DNA from: Planctomycetota bacterium
Lineage (GTDB): Bacteria > Planctomycetota > PUPC01 > JACPCR01
Length of the DNA: 64,000 bases
NCBI GenBank assembly: GCA_027625095.1
Contig: JAQBXN010000021.1
Coordinates: 1-64,000, forward strand
Reading direction: 5' to 3'
Below, piece after piece: positions 34,088 through 41,730 of this stretch. Positions within the stretch are counted from its first letter, which is position 1. Every line of letters begins with the position of its first letter. Under the pieces are notes generated by a model. It was given only the letters and a program-made list of their open reading frames with translations. It was not told the DNA's origin and did no database searches. The position numbers and the translations under genes were made by a program.

Positions 34088-35215
34088 TTAGACGTCGATA
34101 TTCACGGTCATGCGAGCATTGGTCCACTGTGAGTTATCCTGGTACCCGGCACCCCGGTTGCGAGCCTTATTGCTCGGGCCGGAAGCGGCAGCGGCCTGTT
34201 GACCGTGCTCGGACTGTTCACTCGTATCTTCCGCAAGCGAGGCGTGCTGGTAAACTTCGGTATACAGCGGCGAAGGCTGATTGGTGCGGTAAAGGATGCC
34301 AATCTTATTGTCCGATGCGGTATCGGAATTATTTGTCTGAGCGGATGTCGCACTGTTATCAGCGTACTCATTGGAGTACCCTGAGTTGGCTACCGCGGCT
34401 TGGTTGTAGCCTTGACTCTGGTTGTTAATCGAACGTCCTTCTGCAAGCGTCCGGCTGGCGTAGATCCCCGTGGGGCCGACGCCGATGCTGTACGGATCGT
34501 GGCGCCCACCCGGGCCGACCGAGATACTGGTATTATTGCGGGCATTAGTGCCCTTCTTCGCATCCTGGGTCTGTGCGAGTTCGTTGATAGCCGGGTCTTT
34601 GGGCTCACGACGAAGGATGTGCTGCGGTTTCACCTCGGCGTTCTGATCTGCCCACTGTTCCTGGAAGTTACCGGTGCCACTGCGAGAGATGGATTCGTCG
34701 ACTATGACTTTCGGGTCACTCACGTCGGGATACGGCACGGGGTCGCAAATCTCAATAGGGTCACCGATCTTGGTATTTATGTTGACGTCGCTATCGGACT
34801 GCTGGTCACTTCCCTGGTCCTGGCTGCCCTGGTTCTTGGCGAGAGGGCCTAAGTGGCTGACATAGGGGAACGAGCCTGGGTAGCTGTTCTCCTTGACAAT
34901 AGCGCTCTGATTGAGGCCCTGGGACTGCTGATTTTCCGTTCCACTTTCACCCAGGACTTGGGTGGTGGAACTGAAGATAGACGGAAGGTGGGTGAAAGAT
35001 GGGTACGAACTGTAGCTGTGAGGTGTATTGCCACCTATGTCCGTATTGATATCTACAATGGTCGCCTGCTGTTGGCCATTTCGCTGACTCTGGTCTTGAT
35101 TGTTGTTGGCAATCGACCCGTATGAGACGCTGTGCTGGTTGTGATTCTGACTCTCTCTCGAGCCGGAAAAACCAGTAGACGAAATATTGCCTGAAATTAC
35201 TGAAATGCTGTGCAT
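34088..35215 (-). CDS. Q/N/S-rich repeat protein, unrecognised
   Basis: A 375-residue protein I do not recognise. It is low in hydrophobic residues and very rich in Gln, Asn, Ser and Gly. Imperfect units recur, such as NQQSQGLNQSAIV (about 95-107), NNQSQGYNQAAVA (264-276) and QSEHGQQAAAA (334-344). Short strands VDINTDIG (54-61), VNINTKIG (144-151) and MTVNIDV (369-375) also recur. A Gly-rich pair SVGPGG/GVGPTG lies near 232-250. It has no signal peptide or membrane segment. The unit pattern recalls curlin-like amyloid repeats (Q..G..N.A) but does not match their spacing. AAAGGGATC gives a good Shine-Dalgarno and a strong terminator follows, so it is surely expressed, alone. Confidence 0.8.
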   Translation of the reverse strand: MHSISVISGNISSTGFSGSRESQNHNQHSVSYGSIANNNQDQSQRNGQQQATIVDINTDIGGNTPHSYSSYPSFTHLPSIFSSTTQVLGESGTENQQSQGLNQSAIVKENSYPGSFPYVSHLGPLAKNQGSQDQGSDQQSDSDVNINTKIGDPIEICDPVPYPDVSDPKVIVDESISRSGTGNFQEQWADQNAEVKPQHILRREPKDPAINELAQTQDAKKGTNARNNTSISVGPGGRHDPYSIGVGPTGIYASRTLAEGRSINNQSQGYNQAAVANSGYSNEYADNSATSAQTNNSDTASDNKIGILYRTNQPSPLYTEVYQHASLAEDTSEQSEHGQQAAAASGPSNKARNRGAGYQDNSQWTNARMTVNIDV

Positions 35216-35690
35216 GGTCTGATCCCTTTCTCTTGCCGCGTTTGCGGCGTGTGTGAAATTCTTCAGGTCCCCTCTTGCAAAGGCGACTGAAAACAGGATG
35301 TAGACTTTAGGCCGAAGCCGAGCCGTCTTGGGCTAAGAATTCCCCATACACAGATTGTTAAACGGCTGCTCCCTTCGTCGCGCTTGGGGCGCCTCCGTTT
35401 GGTGACGCAAGGATTATCGATGGTGTGTTTTCTCGGTTAGCTGCAAAGAAGCGGACGAAACGATCAGCAAGCTGGTGGGCGTTGGGGACGGCGGGCAAGT
35501 CTCTTGAACTGCTTGTGTTAGAAGGTGTTGTCGAATTTTGGAGACCCCTGAATCAGCATGAGAAGCCTGTATTCGCCACCGACGACGTATGACTAACCTT
35601 ATTCTGAAACTTAAAGTGAATGTTAGAGTTCACTTCCAGTTTGCTGATTTCACATCGGAACTGCGTGGAGTTATATAGAGGGTGACTCGT
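35216..35690. other. long intergenic region without a gene
   Basis: About 475 bases with stops in all frames and no RNA gene that I recognise. It must hold the promoter of the minus-strand Q/N-rich gene. A CCGCG..CGGCG type hairpin near 35235 lies close to that gene's leader. The unusual length for this compact region hints at extra regulatory or RNA content. Confidence 0.5.
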
Positions 35691-35725
35691 GATTCAGGAC
35701 TCAAGATTCAGGATTCAGGATTCAA
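35691..35725 (-). repeat. heptad array (CTGAATC family), five units, minus orientation
   Basis: Five exact-register heptads reading GATTCAG, GACTCAA, GATTCAG, GATTCAG, GATTCAA on the plus strand, the reverse complement of the CTGAATC unit. Together with the next array it forms a large inverted repeat separated by 17 bases. Confidence 0.9.
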
Positions 35726-35742
35726 CTGAGAGCCGATGCTCC

Positions 35743-35770
35743 TTGAATTCTGAGTCTTGAATCCTGAATC
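35743..35770 (+). repeat. heptad array (CTGAATC family), four units, plus orientation
   Basis: TTGAATT, CTGAGTC, TTGAATC and CTGAATC in register, ending 28 bases before the start codon of the gene at 35799. It is complementary to the array at 35691-35725, so transcripts could form a stem of about 28 bp with only a few mismatches. Confidence 0.9.
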
Positions 35771-35798
35771 CAGCCACCGAGCGTTTAAGGAAACTCAC

Positions 35799-36425
35799 AT
35801 GGACCCAGACAAACCCACCGGCCGCGAATATCTCCAGGAAGTCCGCCCCGAAGCCATCGGACACCTCCTCGCATTCTTTAAGGAATCAGGCAAACACCTT
35901 GACCCCAAGACCCGATTCCTGATGTCCGTTATGACCAAGGTGATCAACTACACGCCTCGTGGACTCCGCCAGTACATCAAGCGCTCCGCACAAGAAGGTG
36001 CAAGCAAAGACGAGGTGATCGATACGATCCTGCTCAGCTATTCCTGTGCCGGGCTGACCAAAGTCTGTGACGCAATCGCGGTCATGCAGGAAATGGAAAT
36101 CCCCGAATGGGCAGAGGAAGGATTGGAATGGCGTAAAGTCAGAGATGCGCCTGCAATCCCCGAAGGCGAGATGCGCGCGGTCGAAGTGAACGGGCAGAAC
36201 CTGGTACTGATACGAAGTGAAGGAACTCTCAGCGCGCTCAAAGATCGCTGCCCGCATCAGAACGAAGCTCTCAGCAACGGCGAACTGTGCGATGGTGTGC
36301 TGACCTGCGCGCGCCACCAATGGCAATTCAACGTGGTGGACGGCTCGTGTGCAGGCACGGGCAAAGGCGGCGCGGAGAGCATCCCGGTTCGGGAGGAAAG
36401 CGGCCGACTAGAGGTATACATTTGA
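35799..36425 (+). CDS. carboxymuconolactone decarboxylase-like/Rieske fusion protein
   Basis: A 208-residue fusion. Residues 1-110 follow the AhpD/CMD helical fold (DPKTRFLMSVMTKVI, then DEVIDTILLSYSCAGLTKVCDAI), but without a CxxC redox pair. Residues 112-208 are a Rieske-type [2Fe-2S] domain with both ligand motifs, Cys-Pro-His at 151-153 and Cys-Ala-Arg-His at 170-173. The start Met of MDPDKPTGR has an AAGGA Shine-Dalgarno; an upstream start inside the repeat is not credible. The pairing suggests a small redox or ring-modifying enzyme using a ferredoxin-like centre. It precedes hemE on the same strand. Confidence 0.87.
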   Translation: MDPDKPTGREYLQEVRPEAIGHLLAFFKESGKHLDPKTRFLMSVMTKVINYTPRGLRQYIKRSAQEGASKDEVIDTILLSYSCAGLTKVCDAIAVMQEMEIPEWAEEGLEWRKVRDAPAIPEGEMRAVEVNGQNLVLIRSEGTLSALKDRCPHQNEALSNGELCDGVLTCARHQWQFNVVDGSCAGTGKGGAESIPVREESGRLEVYI

Positions 36426-36518
36426 ACCGAATAAAGAGAGTCATACGAAAATGAAAGCTGCGACAAGCCGCAGCACTCCAAAGAAAGTTATCCCCTTCCC
36501 TTCATTCAGACCAAACCA

Positions 36519-37568
36519 TTGTCCGATCCAGCTCAATCGCTCAGCCCGGAACTCCGGAATTCGCCCTTCATGAAAGCTTGCCGCGGCGAGCCCGTGCCTT
36601 ACACGCCGGTCTGGCTCATGCGGCAGGCCGGACGCTACATGAAGGAGTATCGAGACATCCGGGCCAAAGTCTCGATGATCGAGCTGTGCAAGAATCCCGA
36701 CCTTGCAACAGAGGTCACGGTCACTGCCAGGAATCGCATTGGCGCGGACGCGGCTATTATCTTCTCCGATCTGCCGCTCATCCTTGAGCCGATGGGCTTC
36801 AAGCTGACATACGACGAAGGGCCACAAATCCACAATCCGGTTCGCACGCTTGAAGATATAGATCGGGTGAGAGCTCCCGATACGAATTCGGAGATGTCGT
36901 TTATGTCAGAGTCTTTGCGCCAGACACGCTCTGAGCTTCCGCCGGACATACCTCTGCTCGGTTTTGTTGGCGCGCCATTTACTCTGGCCTCCTACATGAT
37001 CGAGGGAGGCGGCTCGAGGAATTACGAATACACAAAGAAGCTGATGTTCAATGAGCCCGAGGCGTGGCACAGACTGATGGAAAAGGTCAGCGCACCTATC
37101 GCGGACTATATGAACCAGCAACTGGCCTCCGGAGCGCAGGCAGTGCAGATATTTGATAGCTGGGCAGGCTGCATGACACCATCCCTGTATCACAGGTATG
37201 TGTTCCCGCACGTCAAGGGCATCATTGAAAAAGTGAGTGGCGGCATCGTGATCAACTTTGCTACCGGCAATCCCGCGCTGCTGCCCCTTCTGGATGCGGC
37301 CGGTGGCGACGTCATCGGCATCGACTACCGAATCGATCTGGATGCCGCTCGCAAAATTCTGGACGGCAAACCAGTACAGGGAAACCTCGACCCTTGCGCG
37401 TTACTGGCCGAACGTGGGCCGCTCCTCAACGAAGCCCGGAAGGTGCTCGAACTGGCCGGCGATGAACCGGGACACATCTTCAATCTGGGACACGGCATTC
37501 TGAAGGAAACACCGGTGGATAATGTGATTGCTCTCGTCGACTTCGTGCATGAGGAGAGTAATACGTAA
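36519..37568 (+). CDS. hemE: uroporphyrinogen decarboxylase
   Basis: Converts uroporphyrinogen III to coproporphyrinogen III in haem synthesis. The 349-residue length is normal. The hallmark PVWLMRQAGRYM lies near the N-terminus, and FSDLPLILEPMG, GFVGAPFTLASYMIEGG and the late GNLDP and FNLGHGI motifs follow. The start is TTG at 36519; the only nearby ATG (36570) would remove the conserved helix before KACRGEPV. The stop codon and last two codons fall within a heptad repeat (37557-37577), so the C-terminal residues Asn-Thr come from repeat sequence. A small hairpin GCTGCG/CGCAGC lies upstream near 36454. Confidence 0.95.
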   Translation: MSDPAQSLSPELRNSPFMKACRGEPVPYTPVWLMRQAGRYMKEYRDIRAKVSMIELCKNPDLATEVTVTARNRIGADAAIIFSDLPLILEPMGFKLTYDEGPQIHNPVRTLEDIDRVRAPDTNSEMSFMSESLRQTRSELPPDIPLLGFVGAPFTLASYMIEGGGSRNYEYTKKLMFNEPEAWHRLMEKVSAPIADYMNQQLASGAQAVQIFDSWAGCMTPSLYHRYVFPHVKGIIEKVSGGIVINFATGNPALLPLLDAAGGDVIGIDYRIDLDAARKILDGKPVQGNLDPCALLAERGPLLNEARKVLELAGDEPGHIFNLGHGILKETPVDNVIALVDFVHEESNT

Positions 37569-37577
37569 GGCGTAAGT
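37557..37577. repeat. heptad array (CGTAAGN/TTACGTA family) over the hemE stop
   Basis: AGTAATA, CGTAAGG and CGTAAGT in register. The TAA stop of hemE (37566-37568) is formed inside it. The reverse strand reads CTTACG units as in the array at 59761. Confidence 0.7.
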
Positions 37578-37747
37578 TGTGTACCTCTTGCTCTGTGTGG
37601 GCTGGGACATCAGGTGTTGATGTGACTCGATGTTCGATCCTTGTTACTCGCGAGGCCGGTTCTGATTTGCCTTCTTCTCTTTGCCTGAGCCATGTTCGAA
37701 TTCTTCTTTAGAATCCTCCCAGCAAGAACAAACATCCAAGCCACCGC

Positions 37748-37761
37748 TTACTCATTACTAT
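37748..37761 (+). repeat. two TTACTCA-family heptads touching a start codon
   Basis: TTACTCA and TTACTAT in register; the second overlaps the ATG of the SnoaL-like gene at 37760. Same family and orientation as 18101-18129. Confidence 0.65.
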
Positions 37762-38161
37762 GAGTTCCAACGACGAAATCAGCCTGGCCAATCAGTCCTT
37801 TTACGACGCGTTTGAATCGCTCTCAGCGGAAGCGATGGGAAACGTATGGCTCAACTCTGGTTCCGTCCGCTGCGTTCATCCGGGTTGGCGCGCTGTAGTC
37901 GGGTGGCAACCGGTAATGAACAGTTGGCAGGCGATTTTTGAGAACACGAGCAGTATGCAGTTCATCCTGACCGAAATTGAGATCAGCGAGGAAGGCGAAC
38001 TCGGGATCGTGACCTGTATCGAGAACATCATGGCAGGCATCGGCGAGTCTGAACGCATGGGTGCGGTGCAGGCGACGAATATGTTCTTAAACCAGGGAGG
38101 GGCTTGGAGGATGATTCTCCATCACGCTTCTCCTATTGCCCACATTATGAAAGAAGAGTAG
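37760..38161 (+). CDS. SnoaL-like (NTF2-fold) protein
   Basis: A 133-residue single-domain protein of the NTF2/SnoaL_3 type. Landmarks are the N-terminal helix ISLANQSFYDAFESLSAEAMGNVW, the VRCVHPGWRAVVGWQPVMNSWQAIF segment and a final strand WRMILHHASPI. Such proteins are small-molecule enzymes or binding partners; none can be assigned. The PhyH gene follows after 10 bases, so they probably share a transcript. The ATG is embedded in a heptad repeat and shows no Shine-Dalgarno. Confidence 0.85.
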   Translation: MSSNDEISLANQSFYDAFESLSAEAMGNVWLNSGSVRCVHPGWRAVVGWQPVMNSWQAIFENTSSMQFILTEIEISEEGELGIVTCIENIMAGIGESERMGAVQATNMFLNQGGAWRMILHHASPIAHIMKEE

Positions 38162-38171
38162 AGAACTAACG

Positions 38172-38891
38172 ATGAATGACTCAAAACAAATCCAGGCTCA
38201 GTTCGACGAACTTGGCTACATCCTCGTCCCGGATGCGCTCAATGCAGATCAAGTTAAAGCAATAAACGAAGCGTTTGACAGCGATCTGCAGCAGAACGAC
38301 TGGCCACTTAAGAGAGGCGACGGACATCTGCAGGATGCCAACATACTCTTGAGGCTTCCAGCTCTGGATATCTCAGTGGAAAGCCCGGCAGTCATGCCGA
38401 TCGTCACCGCGCTGATGGGGGAAGTCGCAACGTTTGATGAATACTCGGCGATGATACGTAATCCGACAGATGAGATTCCGGAGAAACCGGCCTGGCATCG
38501 GGACTTCAAGCGGACAGAAGAGTTCCCGTTCGGGATTTATGCCCTCTCGCTGGTTTACTACCTTTCGGATGTGTCCGAATCAGACCATTGCTTCGCGGTC
38601 GTCCCACGTAGTCACAATCGTGACATCAATGTAGAGGCCGGAAAGCACGGCGAAGAAAACGAAGTCGATATTCTCGGGCCGGCAGGCACAGCCGTCTTCT
38701 TTCACACCGCGCTACTTCATACCGCCCGTTTAAGGCGCGGATCGCGTCAGCGTCGAACAATCCACATCTACTACGGCCACGCGGATACCCCTCAGATCTC
38801 CAGCTACACTGATGTTCCAGAGCGGCTCAGGAATAAGGTAGACCCATTGTTGCCTGCAAAGTTTTATTCGAAGCGCAGAGCCACTGCTTAA
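38172..38891 (+). CDS. phytanoyl-CoA dioxygenase family oxygenase
   Basis: A 239-residue Fe(II)/2-oxoglutarate-dependent oxygenase of the PhyH family. The metal triad is seen as His-Arg-Asp in AWHRDFKR and the distal His in FFHTALLHTARLRRG, with the following Arg for 2-oxoglutarate. The opening FDELGYILVPDALNADQVKAI is typical of the family. It runs with the SnoaL-like gene upstream and is convergent with a second, more divergent PhyH gene at 38958. The substrate is unknown; many uncultured marine bacteria carry families of these. Confidence 0.9.
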   Translation: MNDSKQIQAQFDELGYILVPDALNADQVKAINEAFDSDLQQNDWPLKRGDGHLQDANILLRLPALDISVESPAVMPIVTALMGEVATFDEYSAMIRNPTDEIPEKPAWHRDFKRTEEFPFGIYALSLVYYLSDVSESDHCFAVVPRSHNRDINVEAGKHGEENEVDILGPAGTAVFFHTALLHTARLRRGSRQRRTIHIYYGHADTPQISSYTDVPERLRNKVDPLLPAKFYSKRRATA

Positions 38892-38957
38892 GCCACCAAT
38901 CTACCTGGAGATTCAGGCGTCTCGGCTGAAACAGCAGGCAAACGACCTCCCGAGTCT

Positions 38958-39719
38958 TTAGTACTCCCCGATTGTTCGCGGCTGGTGTTGTTTGCCGCAC
39001 ATAAGGTGGGTCACCAGTTCGGATGGTTCCACGATTTCATCCAGTTGACGACGCATGTCTTCCTGGGGGATGCAGCACTTGCGGATGAACATGCCAAGCA
39101 GGCACGAGCGCGGCTGGTCAGTCTGATTGGGGCGAGAGCAGTGCCACCATGCGCCGTGGGCGAAGACGACTGAGCCGCGCTTGCCGGTGATGTTTTCCGC
39201 TTCCTCCGGCCATTCGTGTGGTTTGTAGCGAACCGGCTCGCCCCTGAGATGCGAACCGGGGATCGCGCCCGTGCCGCCATTCTCATTTGTGAAATTGTCG
39301 AGCAGCCAGACCGTCTGACCGGCCAGGATTTCCTTGGGGTATGGGGCCTGAATAGACCAGTATGGATAGTCCACATGCCATGAATATTTGTCCCAACCGG
39401 GATGCAGCGTGCAGCCCGTCCAGGTCGAGCAGACCATGTCCCTGCCAAGCATCCGCCGCCAGACTTCAACGGACAAGGGATGGCACATCAGCTCCAGGAA
39501 TACGGGATCTTTTACCGCGATCTTTCCTACGCGCTGAAAACGTGATTGGCGGTGTTCGTCAGTCATCTCCTCTTCAACAAAATGCATGAGCGCTTGACGA
39601 GCTTGGTCCGCCTTCTCTACTGAAATCACATCTGGAACTACGCAGAACCCCTTCTCGTTCACCGCGTCGATAATGGCGTCAACGTCTTGCGAAATTTCAT
39701 TTGAGAGAGCAGTCGGCAT
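38958..39719 (-). CDS. second phytanoyl-CoA dioxygenase family oxygenase
   Basis: A 253-residue PhyH-type 2-oxoglutarate oxygenase. The start was put at MPTALSNEISQDVD, because the frame upstream of it runs antisense-shifted inside the DUF1501 gene and has shadow-like composition. Core landmarks are VNEKGFCVVPDVISVEKAD, the metal pair in SWHVDYPYW and the distal His in FAHGAWWHCSRPNQTDQPRS. Downstream Arg for 2-oxoglutarate fits PRSCLLGMF. It lies 31 bases after DUF1501 on the same strand, so it may be part of that operon. Confidence 0.88.
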   Translation of the reverse strand: MPTALSNEISQDVDAIIDAVNEKGFCVVPDVISVEKADQARQALMHFVEEEMTDEHRQSRFQRVGKIAVKDPVFLELMCHPLSVEVWRRMLGRDMVCSTWTGCTLHPGWDKYSWHVDYPYWSIQAPYPKEILAGQTVWLLDNFTNENGGTGAIPGSHLRGEPVRYKPHEWPEEAENITGKRGSVVFAHGAWWHCSRPNQTDQPRSCLLGMFIRKCCIPQEDMRRQLDEIVEPSELVTHLMCGKQHQPRTIGEY

Positions 39720-39750
39720 CGGGGTCTCATTCAGAAAGAGGGTTTTCCAT

Positions 39751-41208
39751 TCAGGTAAGCACGTCGTGGATAACGTGGCCATGCACGTCTGTAAGTCTTC
39801 GCTCGATGCCGTTGTGGTAAAAACTGAGGCGCTGGTGGTCGAGGCCGAGCAAGTGGAGGATGGTAGCGTGAAAGTCATAAACCGTGCAGACGTTTTCGAC
39901 GGCTCTGTGGCCGAAGACGTCAGTCGCGCCGTGACTGTAACCTTTCTTGACACCCGCGCCCGCAAGCCAGGTCGTGAAGCCATCAGGGTTGTGGTCGCGG
40001 CCGCTTGCACCAGCCTGGAAGGTAGGCATACGGCCAAACTCAGAACAGAAAACAACAAGCGTATCTTCCAGCAGGCCGCGCTGTTTCATGTCCTGAAGGA
40101 GCGCGCCGGTCGGCTGGTCGAGAATGGGGCCGTGGACATCGTATTGAGGTTTGATCGTCTTGTGGCCGTCCCAGTTGCTGGTGCCCTCGCCGCCCGTCTG
40201 GTAGGCACCATTAAATATCTGCACGAAGCGGACACCTTTCTCGATGAGGCGGCGTCCAAGGATGCAGTTGCGAGCGTAACCGGCTTTGAGTTTGTTCGAG
40301 GGATCGTCCGCACCGTACATGCTCAGAATATGTTTCGGCTCTGACGAGAGATCGCTGACTTCCGGGATGCTGAGCTGCATTCGGGCGGCGAGCTGGTAGC
40401 TGGAAATACGGGCAGCGAGTTCACTCTCACCGGGGTAACGCTCGAGATGGCGCTGATTGAGTCGATTCAGAAATGCGCGGGTAGCTTCTTCGGTGTCCGG
40501 AGTCACCTTTGCATGCCGTGCAAGATTTCGGACGGGAACATTAGCGTTGAAATCCGTCCCTTGAAACGCCGCTGGCAGGAAGCCTGGGCCCCAGTTGTTG
40601 ACGCTGGATTGAGGCTTACCGCGCGGGTCTGGGATGGCGACGTACGCGGGCAGTTCTTCGTTGTCGCTGCCGAGTGCGTATGTCACCCACGCACCCATGC
40701 TGGGAAAACCTTCGAGGGTAAACCCGGTCGACATGAAATTCTCGCCGGGCCCGTGGGTGTTAGTCTTGCCCGTCATCGAATGAATGAAACAGATGTCGTC
40801 CGCAAAGTCGCCAATGTGCCCGACCAGATCGGAGATCATTTTGCCCGAATGGCCCCTGGGCCTGAACTCCCAAAGTGGTTGCTTTAAGTTGCCCTGCCTG
40901 CCCTGGAAAGTCACCAGGTTTTCCGCACCATCCATCGGCTGGTCGTGCCGCCTGACCAGCTCCGGTTTGTAGTCGAAGGTATCAACGTGACTGATCGCGC
41001 CCGCACAAAACACCATGAGCAGTTTCTTTGCCGGCGGCGTGAAGTGGGCCGGCCTCGGAGCGTGCGGACGACCGGAATCAATCACCGGGCGGATCGGCTG
41101 GGCGGCGAGCAGTCCGTCAGAACTGAGCAGATGCGTTAACGCAATACCGCTTAGTCCGGAGGCTGTGTTTGCAAGGAAGTTTCTTCGAGTGAGAAGATTG
41201 GAGTTCAT
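39751..41208 (-). CDS. DUF1501 family secreted protein
   Basis: A 485-residue planctomycete-type protein. A Tat-like signal ([19 protein letters not shown]) leads into the DUF1501 alkaline-phosphatase-like fold. Marks are [45 protein letters not shown] and [18 protein letters not shown]. In planctomycetes and relatives DUF1501 genes almost always pair with a PSD1/DUF1549 cytochrome gene, as here (41731-45123). A small unknown gene (41226-41579) sits between the two. The biochemical role is not established. Confidence 0.94.
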   Translation of the reverse strand: MNSNLLTRRNFLANTASGLSGIALTHLLSSDGLLAAQPIRPVIDSGRPHAPRPAHFTPPAKKLLMVFCAGAISHVDTFDYKPELVRRHDQPMDGAENLVTFQGRQGNLKQPLWEFRPRGHSGKMISDLVGHIGDFADDICFIHSMTGKTNTHGPGENFMSTGFTLEGFPSMGAWVTYALGSDNEELPAYVAIPDPRGKPQSSVNNWGPGFLPAAFQGTDFNANVPVRNLARHAKVTPDTEEATRAFLNRLNQRHLERYPGESELAARISSYQLAARMQLSIPEVSDLSSEPKHILSMYGADDPSNKLKAGYARNCILGRRLIEKGVRFVQIFNGAYQTGGEGTSNWDGHKTIKPQYDVHGPILDQPTGALLQDMKQRGLLEDTLVVFCSEFGRMPTFQAGASGRDHNPDGFTTWLAGAGVKKGYSHGATDVFGHRAVENVCTVYDFHATILHLLGLDHQRLSFYHNGIERRLTDVHGHVIHDVLT

Positions 41209-41225
41209 ACCGGAATTTTGTTTCT

Positions 41226-41579
41226 TCAGGAATCGTTCACTAGACCGGACATTTGAAGGACAGAATCTGACCAGCCTTTAGCTGCTGAAGCAAGATTATG
41301 TCTTGTAGATTCGCTCTCCCAGTCTTGATTGGCCCGGATTTGCCATCGTGCCAAGTCAACCTGCAATCTCACCAGATCAGCCTGCACATTTGCTTCAGCT
41401 TCTGAAGCTGTCCATTCGATAAAGTATTTACTTTCCTCGATCAGGCCCATTACGGCCTCTTGGTGAGATGCGCTTCGAGAGAATGAAGACACGCGGGCCA
41501 GATTGGAGGCAATCCCACCCAATCGCACGGGGAATTCATCTTTCATGAAACGTTCTTTGATATGAGATTCGTTTTTCAT
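41226..41579 (-). CDS. hypothetical helical protein between the PSD1 and DUF1501 genes
   Basis: A 117-residue, mostly helical, Trp- and Glu-rich protein (core [18 protein letters not shown], then [25 protein letters not shown]). I recognise no named family. It is soluble, without signal peptide. The start overlaps the stop of a short upstream frame (41576-41683) by an ATGA junction. The pair looks like a two-gene cassette lodged between two genes that normally adjoin. A later Met (MKDEFPVRL) could also be the start. Confidence 0.65.
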   Translation of the reverse strand: MKNESHIKERFMKDEFPVRLGGIASNLARVSSFSRSASHQEAVMGLIEESKYFIEWTASEAEANVQADLVRLQVDLARWQIRANQDWESESTRHNLASAAKGWSDSVLQMSGLVNDS

Positions 41580-41683
41580 TGCTTCAATAGCTCTTCGGCT
41601 ATGCCTTTGACTTTCTGCTGTATCTCACTGTCCTGGATTGCCGTCGAACGATTTTCTGCTTTGGCCTGATGTTGACCAGGGAT
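41576..41683 (-). pseudogene. possible gene fragment upstream of the hypothetical gene
   Basis: A 35-codon open stretch without any start codon, ending [12 protein letters not shown] and sharing ATGA with the next gene. An ATG-led frame a little upstream (MSHTYESLV) is in another phase, so a frameshift could have split a small gene. The evidence is thin; it could be noise. Confidence 0.25.
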
Positions 41684-41730
41684 TCATAGGTATGACTCAT
41701 GTTCGGATTAAGAGAACCATTCATCCACCC

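Noticed and set aside
34400-34852. A 150-codon plus-strand open frame opposite the Q/N-rich gene
   Set aside because: The minus frame has a Shine-Dalgarno, a terminator and internal protein repeats. The plus frame has none of these and looks like an antisense shadow.
37620-37650. tRNA-like GTTCGATCC sequence
   Set aside because: No acceptor, anticodon or D-arm pairing can be formed around it.
39720-40058. N-terminal extension of the second PhyH protein
   Set aside because: It lies on the same strand as DUF1501 in another frame, has Ser/Thr-rich shadow composition and no homology; the Met at 39719 fits the family start.
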